Below are positions 47,569-54,607 of a stretch of DNA of 64,000 nt, in pieces. The DNA is taken from positions 38,717 through 102,716 of the forward strand of contig VBCA01000008.1 of NCBI GenBank assembly GCA_005881575.1, written 5' to 3'. How positions within the stretch are numbered: position 1 is the stretch's first letter; each line of letters begins with the position of its first letter. Made by a program: the position numbers and the translations under genes. This DNA is from Betaproteobacteria bacterium. GTDB lineage: Bacteria > Pseudomonadota > Gammaproteobacteria > Burkholderiales > SG8-39. The notes beneath the pieces were generated by a model. That model was given only the letters and a program-made list of their open reading frames with translations, searched no databases and was not told where the DNA came from.

Positions 47569-48105
47569 GACCTTCCTTTCATGGGTTTGTTAAAAAACAT
47601 ACATGGGTTCTTTAGAAATCGATAGTTCTTTAGAACTCTTTGCAAGGACTATACTCCCAAATCCACGGTTGCCGAAAGCCGTCCTATTCCATTGTCATTT
47701 GTACCGTTTTCGGGTCTATCGGGGGTTTTCCCTGCCTCCGGTCAGGGAATTCCCGATGGGCCTTGTCAGGAATTCGTGAAAAAGTCGGCGTATAGCCTCG
47801 GCGGGCCGCAGGCCGGGCGTGGATCCGGGGTAAAGGGCCGCGCCGGACGGCCCGCGTAGATGACGGCGCTAAACCCGGCGCGCCCGCATCCTACTTTCGG
47901 GGGTTCTCGCGGCCATTCCGGCGCTCCTGCCCACGGTCTACAGTGCGGTCGAGCGGCGTGCGTGGACGGAAATCAGGCGCGCGTGGAGTTGAGGCGGCTG
48001 TCCTGCAACGTCGCGAGCTGGCGGGACAAGGAACGCTGAGCGAGGTCGTTAGCGTTACTTGAAAGTCGGTCTACCTCGTCGGTCCAGGCGCGCACAATCG
48101 AATTT
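47569..48105. other. rpfF upstream region
   Basis: About 540 bp without a credible gene between rpfF and the island boundary. It holds two 11-bp repeats at 47607-47635 and a possible -10 TATAGT (minus strand, 47653-47648). A 40-nt interrupted inverted repeat at 47718-47757 pairs ATCGGG..TTTTCCCTG with CAGGGAATTCCCGAT, with an 8-nt loop. Nothing further was recognised up to 48105. Confidence 0.5.
47607..47635. promoter_or_regulatory. Pair of GTTCTTTAGAA(C) sites upstream of rpfF
   Basis: The 11-mer GTTCTTTAGAA occurs exactly at 47607-47617 and 47625-47635, 18 bp apart, about 40-70 bp before the rpfF ATG. Each copy is itself a GTTCT-TT-AGAAC palindrome (perfect in the second). Tandem palindromes spaced by under two helical turns look like a regulator binding site controlling rpfF. 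Confidence 0.5.
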
Positions 48106-48150
48106 TGGCTCCCCGACCAGGGCTCGAACCTGGGACCTGCGGAGTAACAG
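48106..48150 (-). repeat. Partial tRNA-Asn copy (distal att site)
   Basis: 48106-48143 is identical to 53320-53357 (38 bp: CCA end, acceptor 3' strand, T arm and variable region of tRNA-Asn). After one G/T difference TAACAG also matches; beyond 48150 identity ends, so the anticodon stem 5' side, D arm and 5' acceptor are missing. It is not a functional tRNA. It marks the outer end of the island. Confidence 0.85.
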
Positions 48151-48344
48151 ATTGGCCCGATTAACCAAAGTTGTTGATGCAGGCCCGCCCTCACTCGCCT
48201 GAATCCGCCGAAGCCCGCAACGTAGCCATTTCGTAGCCACTTCCAGTCCAAAACACGCCTTTCCTGTCCTTTTCGGTCACGATTGCGCGGAGTCGGCTTG
48301 CGTAAGTCGTTGCTAAATTATCGTGACGATTTTAGGACCCGAAT

Positions 48345-48387
48345 TGGGGCGCAGGAGTCACTGGTTCGAATCCAGTCACCCCGACCA
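48345..48387 (+). other. 3' remnant of a tRNA (tRNA-Pro-like)
   Basis: A complete T arm (CTGGTTCGAATCCAG, 48361-48375) followed by TCACCCCGACCA (48376-48387) looks like the 3' part of a tRNA. An ACCCCG 3' acceptor strand needs a 5' CGGGGT strand, as in proline tRNAs. The preceding 60 bp do not fold into the remaining cloverleaf, so only a fragment is present, perhaps a second att site from another integration. Confidence 0.6.
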
Positions 48388-48536
48388 TTCTTACATCAAG
48401 CACTTACCTCCAGAGCAACTACCGCGTCGGCTCGGTGCCGACGAAGATCTTCGTGACTTTCCCGCCCTGGGCGTGCAGTGCCGCGGAGAACAGAATAGCC
48501 AGAACGAATATTCCGAATCGCTTCGTGCTTTCCTCC

Positions 48537-49745
48537 TCAGATCACTCCCGCTGAGCGCAGCCGCCGGATGTCCTCCGGTGCCAGGCCCAACGAAGCGTAG
48601 ATTTCCTCGTTGTGCTCGCCGAGCGCTGGCCCGGCGCGACGCACCGCGCCGGGCGTCTCTGAAAAGCGCGGCACCACGCACTGCATGCGCACTTCGCCTA
48701 GCTGCGCATCGGGCACCGTAACGATCGCCTCGCGCGCCGCAAACTGCGGGTCGGTGAAGATATCCGACGCATCGTAGATTGGCGAGAAACCGACCTTGTG
48801 TGCATCCAGCCGTTCGCCTAGTTCGGCGAGCGTCAGCCGCACGATCGCGGCGCCCACGATTTCGTCGAGCGAATCGCGGTTTTTCACGCGCGACGGGTTA
48901 TCAGGGTAACGCGCGTCTGACAACAGCGCCTCCAGCCCGAGCGCGGCGCAGAGGCGCGCAAAGATGCTCTGCGTCGAGGCGGCAATCGACGCCCACTTGT
49001 TGTCCTTCGTCTTGTAGATGTTGCCCGGCGCGGCGTACTGGCTGCGGTTGCCCGAGGCGGTGCGCACCGCGCCGAGCTGGTCATATTCGATCGCGAGGAA
49101 ATCGAGTGTGCGCAGCATCGCCTCGGTCAGCGAACAGTCAATATCCTGGCCACGCGAGGACGGAACCTCTTTCAGGCGATAGAGCGCCGCGAGGACGCCG
49201 ACGGCCCCAAAGAGACCGCCTATCGCATCCGAAATCGGGTATCCGAGGTGTAGCGGGGTGCCGCCCACCTCGCCGCACATTCGCGTGAAGCCGCTCATCG
49301 CCTCAAATACGCGCGCGAAGCCGGGCCGGTTCCGGTACGGGCCAGTCTGGCCAAAGCCCGTGACGCGCAGGATCGTCAGCTTCGGGTTGATGCTCTGCAG
49401 CCATTCGCGAGAGATACCCCAGCGGTCGAGCGTGCCAGGTCGGAAGTTCTCCACCATCACGTCGCGGCCCTGAAGCAGTTTCCCGAGCAGCACCTTGCCC
49501 TCGGACTTGCGCAGATCCAGCGTGATACCCTTCTTATTGCGGTTGGTGACCTTCCACCACAGCGGCACGCCATCCTTGTGCGGCGCAAGCGCGCGCAGTG
49601 CGTCGCCAGCGCCCGGTATCTCGGCCTTCAACACGTCGGCGCCGAGGTCGGCGAGCAACGTCGCCGCAAACGGTCCCGCCACCACAGTAGAGATGTCGAG
49701 GATGCATAGCCCCTCGAGGGGACCGCCCGGGTTTTGCTTGCTCAT
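48537..49745 (-). CDS. CaiB/BaiF family CoA-transferase (island cargo)
   Basis: 402-aa class III CoA-transferase, apparently intact. The motifs are LEGLCILDISTVVAGPFAATLLADLGADVLKAE, TLDLRKSEGK, RVTGFGQTGPYRNRPGFARVFEAMSG, likely catalytic Asp in YPISDAIGGLFGAVG, and the C-terminus LGEHNEEIYASLGL. It is about 100 bp downstream of the TTT solute-binding gene, a frequent pairing in Burkholderiales for uptake and activation of an organic acid. It is only distantly similar to the CoA-transferase at 22.1 kb. Confidence 0.92.
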   Translation of the reverse strand: MSKQNPGGPLEGLCILDISTVVAGPFAATLLADLGADVLKAEIPGAGDALRALAPHKDGVPLWWKVTNRNKKGITLDLRKSEGKVLLGKLLQGRDVMVENFRPGTLDRWGISREWLQSINPKLTILRVTGFGQTGPYRNRPGFARVFEAMSGFTRMCGEVGGTPLHLGYPISDAIGGLFGAVGVLAALYRLKEVPSSRGQDIDCSLTEAMLRTLDFLAIEYDQLGAVRTASGNRSQYAAPGNIYKTKDNKWASIAASTQSIFARLCAALGLEALLSDARYPDNPSRVKNRDSLDEIVGAAIVRLTLAELGERLDAHKVGFSPIYDASDIFTDPQFAAREAIVTVPDAQLGEVRMQCVVPRFSETPGAVRRAGPALGEHNEEIYASLGLAPEDIRRLRSAGVI

Positions 49746-49755
49746 CGAGAGGTCC

Positions 49756-49811
49756 TCACTCGATCGACGTGAATCCGGACGCTTTCACGATCGGCGGCCA
49801 GCGCGGCAAGA
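49756..49811 (-). pseudogene. Residual C-terminus of a TTT (Bug) solute-binding protein
   Basis: On the minus strand the frame ending at the TGA at 49758-49756 reads LPRWPPIVKASGFTSIE, which resembles the usual ending of Bug proteins (ELARW...VVKAAGIKAD, compare the gene at 53571-54566). No rest of the gene is attached. It suggests that a second Bug gene was deleted between the CoA-transferase and the remaining Bug gene. Confidence 0.4.
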
Positions 49812-49849
49812 GCAAGTGTCGTGTCACGCCGGTTCATCCGATCTTTTGC

Positions 49850-50668
49850 TCAGTCGGCGGCAATTTTGTGGTCACGGATCAGCTTGCCCCATTTCGCCGC
49901 CTCGCCGCGCATGAATTCCGCGAACTGCTCCGGCGTGCCGCCGACCACGGACGCGCCCATGGAAATGACGCGGTTGCGCTGCGCGCTCGTGACGGCCAGC
50001 GGCCTGAGCTTGCCCGAGCGGATGTGGGGCATTGTGGTGAGGATCACGTCGAAGATAAACGGCACATGTCCGCCCAGCACGTCGTTCATCGCGGGCGTTG
50101 AACCCTTGTACTGCACGGCGACAATGTCGATTCCGGCGCGCGCGCGGTAGAGCTCGGCGAAAAGATGTCCCGCTGTCCCCGTGGCCCCTGATGCGTAAGT
50201 GATCTTGCCGGGCTGTTGCTTTGCCATGGCGGTGAGCTCGGCAAGCGAATTCGCGGCGAACCCGGGGCGGACCACAACGACGTACGCCTGCGACGCGACC
50301 TGGACGATCGGGATGAAGTCCTTCACCGGGTCGTATCGCAGGTTTGCGAGCAGCGTTTGCTGGATGCTGTGAGTTGCAATGGTACCCATGAGCAGCGTGT
50401 AGCCATCCGCCGGCGCGCGCGCTACCGATTCGGTCCCGATCGTCCCATTGGCGCCGAGCCTGTTCTCGACAATCACCGGTTGGCCGATGCGCTCAGAGAG
50501 ATGCGGCGCCACCATGCGCGCGAAAACGTCGGTGGCCCCGCCCGCAGGGAAAGGAACGACGATGCGCAGCGGCTTGCTCGGCCATTGCTTCTGGGCGAAG
50601 ACCAGTGCCGGGCAAAGGAGCGGCGCCGACAGGGCCAGGACGAACATTGCATTGGCGAGCCTTTTCAT
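49850..50668 (-). pseudogene. TTT solute-binding protein (Bug family) with internal deletion
   Basis: 272 aa, against 331 aa for the related intact protein at 53571-54566. The signal peptide (ending VFAQ), lobe 1 (PLRIVVPFPAGGATDVFARM) and the YKGSTPAMNDVLGGH ligand loop are present. After LAVTSAQRNRVIS the sequence jumps to MGASVVGGTPEQFAEFMRGEAAKW. The lobe segment with VPTLKELG...GVFAPAGTP...NAEMNALL is missing, about 58 residues. The frame is retained, so a protein may be made, but the second lobe would be incomplete. It is divergent from a LysR gene. Confidence 0.75.
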
Positions 50669-50783
50669 CTGCTGTCTCCGTAACGTGATTAGGTATGAAC
50701 CTCAGCCATACTGATGTACTGGCTCGCCGCGTGAGCTCACGGTATCTCCATCACGATGGCGCTCGGGCATGATGGCCTCGATT

Positions 50784-50921
50784 TTAAACGGCGAGGAGTG
50801 GGGTTCGGGTGCTTGGGCAGGCGGCGCAAAGATCTGCCCCAGCGTGCGCCGCGCCCCAGGCGAGCAGTGCGATCGAACCCCATATGCCGACCATTGAGAT
50901 GAGGTTCAGAATCGTGTCCAT
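50784..50921 (-). CDS. Small hypothetical protein, possibly truncated
   Basis: 45-codon frame starting ATG at 50921 with an excellent Shine-Dalgarno (GAGGAG, 6 nt before). Residues 1-27 (MDTILNLISMVGIWGSIALL...) form one hydrophobic helix; the rest is Cys/Pro/Thr-rich and looks like out-of-frame sequence. Good initiation signals and a credible membrane start followed by a poor tail suggest the 5' remnant of a small membrane protein gene between the LysR and Bug genes. Confidence 0.4.
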   Translation of the reverse strand: MDTILNLISMVGIWGSIALLAWGAAHAGADLCAACPSTRTPLLAV

Positions 50922-50994
50922 GCTCGTCTCCTCGTCGATCGTTTTTCAGATCGCGCCCATGATAGCCAGGACGGGCGAGAACCGAGTAGCGCAT

Positions 50995-51018
50995 AATGGT
51001 GACTATCCGATCACTATT
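50995..51018. promoter_or_regulatory. Inverted repeat upstream of the LysR gene
   Basis: AATgGTGA...TCACtATT: arms of eight bases (seven paired) around an 8-bp centre. It lies 11 bp before the preferred ATG at 51029 and in the LysR/Bug intergenic zone, as expected of an autoregulatory LysR site. It overlaps an alternative ATG at 50996, which argues against that start. Confidence 0.5.
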
Positions 51019-51028
51019 GGTTATCGCC

Positions 51029-51829
51029 ATGCGCGATCCCGAAGACGCCCTCATCTCCCGCCTGCGGTTTCGCCACTTGGAGCTTATCCGGTCGCTGGGT
51101 GCGACCGGCAGCCTCCACAAGACCGCGAAATCGATGAACCTGAGTCAGCCGGCTATCAGCAAGGCGCTTGTCGAGATCGAGTCGAGCTTCGGCTTTCGTC
51201 TCTTCGGGCGCTCGCCTTCAGGCGTGGCGGTGACGCCCCGAGGCCAAGCGATCCTGGAAGGCGCGACGCTGCTCCTGAACGGCCTGCGGCACGTGCGCCG
51301 CGCCGCGCTCCATGCCGAGCGGCGCGTCGCGATCCGGATGGGAGTGACCCCGTTCCTATCTGACCTGGTGCAATTCCAGCCGGCTGGGGCGATGACGATG
51401 AAACCGCTTTTCAAGGAGGGGCTCGCCGTCGTGGCCGCCGTCGATCATCCGCTCGCGAGACGCCGGCGCGTGTCTTGGCGCAATGTCGTCGAGGAGCGAT
51501 GGATCCTTCCTCAGGCGCCTTCGGTCGTCGAGGAGGCGATCCGCAGCGCCTTCGTTTCGCAAGGTCTCGTTCCACCCAGGCCCTGGATCGAGTCGATGCC
51601 CCCGGTGACCAACATTGAGCTGGTAGCAGCCGGGCATGGTATCAGCGCGGTGCCTTCATCCCTCGCGCGCACCGCGCGCGAGCGCGGGCTGATCTCGGAG
51701 CTGCGCATCGAACCGAAGGGGCAGTTACCGCCGGTCAGCTTCATATTCCGCAGCGCCGAGGCTGAATCGCCGGCGATCCGCGCGTTGAGCCGGGTTCTGG
51801 AGGCGCGCGGTTTACTCCAAAAACCGTAA
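51029..51829 (+). pseudogene. LysR-type regulator with shortened effector domain
   Basis: 266 aa from the ATG at 51029 (277 from 50996). The winged HTH is intact (RHLELIRSLGATGSLHKTAKSMNLSQPAISKALVEIESSFGFRLF). The effector domain begins RVAIRMGVTPFLSDL and then jumps to VQFQPAGAMTMKPLFKEGLAVVAAVDHPLARRRRVSW. The usual region of about 40 residues (LARFRxxxPxxxVxxxEG...LxxGxLDLALG) is missing. It is probably a local regulator of the Bug/CoA-transferase genes that has lost ligand sensing. The frame is open, so function is not excluded. Confidence 0.7.
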
Positions 51830-51848
51830 AAATCGGGGTCATACCCCG
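51826..51848 (-). terminator. Rho-independent terminator of the toxin-antitoxin operon
   Basis: On the minus strand a 6-bp stem CGGGGT/ACCCCG with a 3-nt loop is followed by ATTTTTACG. It lies 33 bp after the antitoxin stop and also overlaps the end of the convergent LysR gene. Confidence 0.65.
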
Positions 51849-51880
51849 AATCCATACGCCGTACGACACCTTTTTGGCCG

Positions 51881-52216
51881 TTATGCGACGTGATGCACGC
51901 GCACCGACGATGAGGATCTTCGCGCGGGCCTTTGCGTGATCCGAATCTCCACGTCCTTGCCGAGCAGGGTCAGAAATTCCATCAGGCGCTCGACCGAGAA
52001 CCGGCTGAGCCGGTAGCGAACGAGGTCCGACACGTGCGGCTGGCGGAGTCCGAGAAGCTTCGCTGCCTGCGCCTGGGGCAGTCCGCGTTTTTCGAGGACT
52101 TGGTTCACCTCCAGCGCGAGACACACCTTCAGCCGGCGCTCTTTTGCGTCGGCGTAGCCAAGATCGGTGAACACATCACCGCTTCCCGCTTCCACTTCAA
52201 CCCGTTTCTTTGCCAT
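51881..52216 (-). CDS. XRE/HigA-type antitoxin
   Basis: 111-aa DNA-binding protein, MAKKRVEVEAGSGDVFTDLGY at the start and a central helix-turn-helix (LPQAQAAKLLGLRQPHVSDLVRYRLSRFSVERLMEFL), typical of antitoxins paired with phage Gp49-like/HigB toxins. The ATG at 52216 lies 9 bp after the reconstructed toxin stop, so toxin precedes antitoxin as in HigBA. It would repress its own promoter at 52588-52603. Confidence 0.85.
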   Translation of the reverse strand: MAKKRVEVEAGSGDVFTDLGYADAKERRLKVCLALEVNQVLEKRGLPQAQAAKLLGLRQPHVSDLVRYRLSRFSVERLMEFLTLLGKDVEIRITQRPARRSSSSVRVHHVA

Positions 52217-52224
52217 AACGTTCC

Positions 52225-52577
52225 TTAGTCTCGTATAGCGTCCGAGAGCCGCGTCGCAACGAGCTTGACGTCGGTTCGCGCCGTCCGGATGCCCGAAGGC
52301 GACTTTTTCTGAAAGCGTGCAGCACGTACACCGCCTTGCGAAAGCGCACCGTGTACACCGCCCGGTAGGTCCCCGATCCGTCGTTCTCGACGATCTCAAG
52401 CACGCCGGGCCCGAGCCCCTTCCAAGGCTTGGCCGAGGGCGGATGGCCTCCGTACTGGACCACGCCCAAGGCAAAGCCCACGTCGTCCATCACCTGCTCG
52501 GGGAAACCGAGCAAGTCCTTCTTCGCGGAACCGACCCAGTGAAGCGGCTTCTCTTCCCTGGGTCTATGCTCTCGCAT
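52225..52577 (-). pseudogene. HigB/RelE-type toxin with frameshift
   Basis: From the ATG at 52577 the frame reads REEKPLHWVGSAKKDLLGFPEQVMDDVGFALGVVQYGG and TYRAVYTVRFRKAVYVLHAF, the Gp49-like mRNA interferase fold. At about 52306-52310 one base appears to be missing: the expected continuation QKKSPSGIRTARTDVKLVATRLSDAIRD is in the adjacent frame and ends at 52225. As written the protein has an unrelated basic tail running into the antitoxin gene (stop at 52197). The toxin is therefore probably inactive. Confidence 0.75.
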
Positions 52578-52587
52578 CGGGCGGATT

Positions 52588-52616
52588 ATACCTAATTGGG
52601 TATGAATTGAAAAGGG
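52588..52616 (-). promoter_or_regulatory. Promoter and operator of the toxin-antitoxin operon
   Basis: A perfect TATAAT -10 (minus strand, near 52591-52586) is preceded after 17 bp by TTTTCA. Between them lies the near-perfect palindrome ATACCTAATTGGGTAT (52588-52603), the expected antitoxin operator. The ATG of the toxin follows at 52577. Confidence 0.6.
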
Positions 52617-52724
52617 CTGCGGTGCGCGTTTTGACAAGCCCGGCGCGCCGAGCGAAGCGGATTCGGAAGGGGTAACCTTCCACGGTCCGTATATGCTGCG
52701 TTGGGCCGCATAGGAGATACCATC

Positions 52725-53304
52725 ATGTACCTTCGCCTTGTATTGGCTTTGGCAGTCGCCTCCTATTCGACCTGCGCACTCGCGGACCTATCGAATCCCC
52801 AAATACGCCGCAGCCTGGTGCTTGGTCAGGCACCGGGGTGGGGTCGCCTGGATCTGGAACGCAGGACCGCGTGGCTCAACAGCACCAAGAATGGAACGCC
52901 GCGAGGCGTACCGTTGAATCGGGATGCGGTCGCTGTTCTGGAAGTTGAGAAGGGAAAGCATCCCCGTTACTGCTTCACGTATCGCGGAGAGCCGATCCGT
53001 TGGGGTGTATGCAATACGTGCGTGGCTTGAGGCGGTGAAGCGCTCGGGGCTTGCGGACTTCCGCTTCCACGACTTGCGGCACACCTGGGCCTCTTGGCAT
53101 CGGCAGGCGGGAACCTCCTGCGACGAGCTGAAGGACCTGGGCGGCTGGAAGTCGCGTGTGATGGTGGATCGCTACGCGAAGTTTGCGACGGAGAATCTTG
53201 CCGTCGCGGCGTCGCGGATTGAAGCGGGTCAAGGCGAGAACGGAGGAAATGTTCTACGTTTTCCCTACGGTGAGGAACGCAAGGAAAAGCAACTTTCAGG
53301 TTAA
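52725..53304 (+). pseudogene. Tyrosine-recombinase (phage integrase) remnant, frameshifted and fused to a foreign signal peptide
   Basis: From about 52845 the frame reads [25 protein letters not shown] and [14 protein letters not shown], the middle of a tyrosine integrase. At about 53021 one extra base shifts the frame: the rest, [31 protein letters not shown] and [17 protein letters not shown], continues to 53304 with catalytic H-x-x-R-H and the Tyr in DRYAKF. The N-terminal half is gone. Instead an ATG at 52725 with AGGAG before it starts an unrelated signal peptide (MYLRLVLALAVASYSTCALA) fused in frame. It borders tRNA-Asn. Confidence 0.85.
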
Positions 53305-53319
53305 GTTGCTGATTCGAAG

Positions 53320-53395
53320 TGGCTCCCCGACCAGGGCTCGAACCTGGGACCTGCGGATTAACAGTCCGTCGCTCTACCAACTGAGCTATCGGGGA
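53320..53395 (-). tRNA. tRNA-Asn (GTT)
   Basis: 76-nt cloverleaf on the minus strand. The acceptor is TCCCCGA/TCGGGGA with encoded GCCA end, D arm GCTC-AGTTGGTA-GAGC, anticodon loop CTGTTAA with anticodon GTT, and T arm CCAGG-TTCGAGC-CCTGG. It is the integration target of the adjoining island. Confidence 0.97.
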
Positions 53396-53441
53396 TTCGA
53401 GACTCCTACGAGCATGTCGCCGGAGAAATAGGAAGGCGCGT

Positions 53442-53470
53442 ATTCTAATTCCCCACACCGAACCGGTCAA
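53442..53470 (-). promoter_or_regulatory. Promoter of tRNA-Asn
   Basis: On the minus strand TTGACC (53470-53465), a 17-bp spacer and TAGAAT (53447-53442) form a good sigma70 promoter, about 46 bp before the mature tRNA 5' end at 53395. Confidence 0.65.
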
Positions 53471-53570
53471 CGCGACCGGTCGAAGAAAAACCGTTCCGGC
53501 TGCAGACGGAACCGATGTCTCTTGGGCATAATGAATCCGTAGACGCCGCCGCGAGGAATGAAACGCACCG

Positions 53571-54566
53571 ATGATCCTATCGCGTGAGAGGGCATGCCGA
53601 CGTGTCGTGGGGACCCTCGGACTGGCTATGAGTCTGAGTTCTGCCGCTTCTTTCGCGCAGGATGCAGGCGTGTGGCCCGCTAGGACGATTCAAATCGTCG
53701 TTCCCTATACCCCGGGCACGGGCGCGGACATCCTCGCGCGGATTCTCGGACCGAAACTTGCCGAGCGCTGGAAGGTCGCGGTCGTCACCGATAACCGCGC
53801 GGGCGCTTCAGGCAATATAGGAACCGACTTCGTCGCGAAATCCGCGCCCGACGGCTATACGCTGCTGTGCACTGCGACCTCCTTCGGCACCAATCCCGCG
53901 ATCAACCAGAAGCTCCCTTTCGACCCCATAAAAAGCTTTGCGCCGATCATATTGCTTGCCACCAGCACGATGGCGGTGATCGTCACGCAAGGATTACCGG
54001 CCAGGTCGATGCGCGAATTTCTCGAGCTTGCGCGCGGCCAGCCGGGCAAGCTTTATTACTCTTCTCCCGGAAACGGGGGTCCGCAGCATCTCGCGATGGA
54101 GTTGCTCAAGCTCGACGCGCGCATCGACCTAGTGCACGTTCCGTACAAGGGATCGGGCGGAGCCCTGGCCGACTTGGTGGGCGGGCACGTGCAGGCCATG
54201 ATCGTGTCTTTGCAAACAGCGGCCCCGTATGTTCAGAGCGGGAAGCTGCGGATGCTGGCCGTGATGAGCGCGGAGCGATCGCAGGCGTTTTCCGAGGTGC
54301 CTACGCTCAAGGAATTGGGCCTCGCAGACCTCGAGGTGGAGACATGGTATGGCGTGTTCGCGCCGGCCGGGACGCCGCAGGCGGCCATCGCCAGGGTAAA
54401 CGCGGAGATGAATGCGCTGCTGAAACAGAACGAGATCCGCGAGCTTCTCGCAAGACAAGGCATGACGCCGGCAGGCGGTACTCCGGAGCGCTTCGGCGAC
54501 CTCGTGCAGAAGGAACTGGCGCGCTGGCTGCGCGTCGTCGCGGCCGCAGGCATCAAGGCGGACTGA
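53571..54566 (+). CDS. TTT-family solute-binding protein (Bug)
   Basis: 331-aa periplasmic binding protein of the tripartite tricarboxylate transporter type. The signal peptide ends SAASFAQ. Lobe motifs are TIQIVVPYTPGTGADILARIL, NRAGASGNIGTDFVAKSAPDGYTLL, HVPYKGSGGALADLVGGH and VPTLKELG...YGVFAPAGTPQAAIARVNAEM, all complete, in contrast to the island copy. No TctA/TctB membrane genes are nearby, usual for the expanded Bug family. It lies 41 bp before a class II aldolase gene and is probably cotranscribed with it. Confidence 0.93.
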   Translation: MILSRERACRRVVGTLGLAMSLSSAASFAQDAGVWPARTIQIVVPYTPGTGADILARILGPKLAERWKVAVVTDNRAGASGNIGTDFVAKSAPDGYTLLCTATSFGTNPAINQKLPFDPIKSFAPIILLATSTMAVIVTQGLPARSMREFLELARGQPGKLYYSSPGNGGPQHLAMELLKLDARIDLVHVPYKGSGGALADLVGGHVQAMIVSLQTAAPYVQSGKLRMLAVMSAERSQAFSEVPTLKELGLADLEVETWYGVFAPAGTPQAAIARVNAEMNALLKQNEIRELLARQGMTPAGGTPERFGDLVQKELARWLRVVAAAGIKAD

Positions 54567-54607
54567 GTCTCAAGCCCAATTCGCGGATCACCGGAGAAGA
54601 AAACATA

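Larger units (their letters stand above)
48106..53319. mobile_element. Decaying genomic island at tRNA-Asn
   Basis: 5.2 kb bounded by a 45-bp direct repeat of the tRNA-Asn 3' half (48106-48150 and 53320-53364, one mismatch). A tyrosine-integrase remnant lies 15 bp from the tRNA 3' end. Cargo: CoA-transferase, TTT solute-binding protein with internal deletion, LysR regulator with internal deletion, HigBA-type toxin-antitoxin with frameshifted toxin. The geometry is the standard insertion into a tRNA 3' end with the intact tRNA regenerated at the integrase side. Loss of the integrase implies it can no longer move by itself. Confidence 0.75.

Noticed and set aside
47641..47660. Possible sigma54 promoter before rpfF (TGGGAG...TTGCA, minus strand)
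   Set aside because: The GG and GC elements are 12 bp apart instead of 10, so the spacing is wrong for sigma54.
47973..48251. Minus-strand ORF of 92 codons
   Set aside because: It reads through the tRNA-Asn fragment (the adjacent frame gives RRSQVRALVGEPKF-like tRNA translation). It has no start signals, so it is an artefact at an att site.
53867..54607. Upstream extension of the class II aldolase frame
   Set aside because: It overlaps the Bug gene in another frame and has no family similarity; the aldolase starts with its own ribosome site at 54608.
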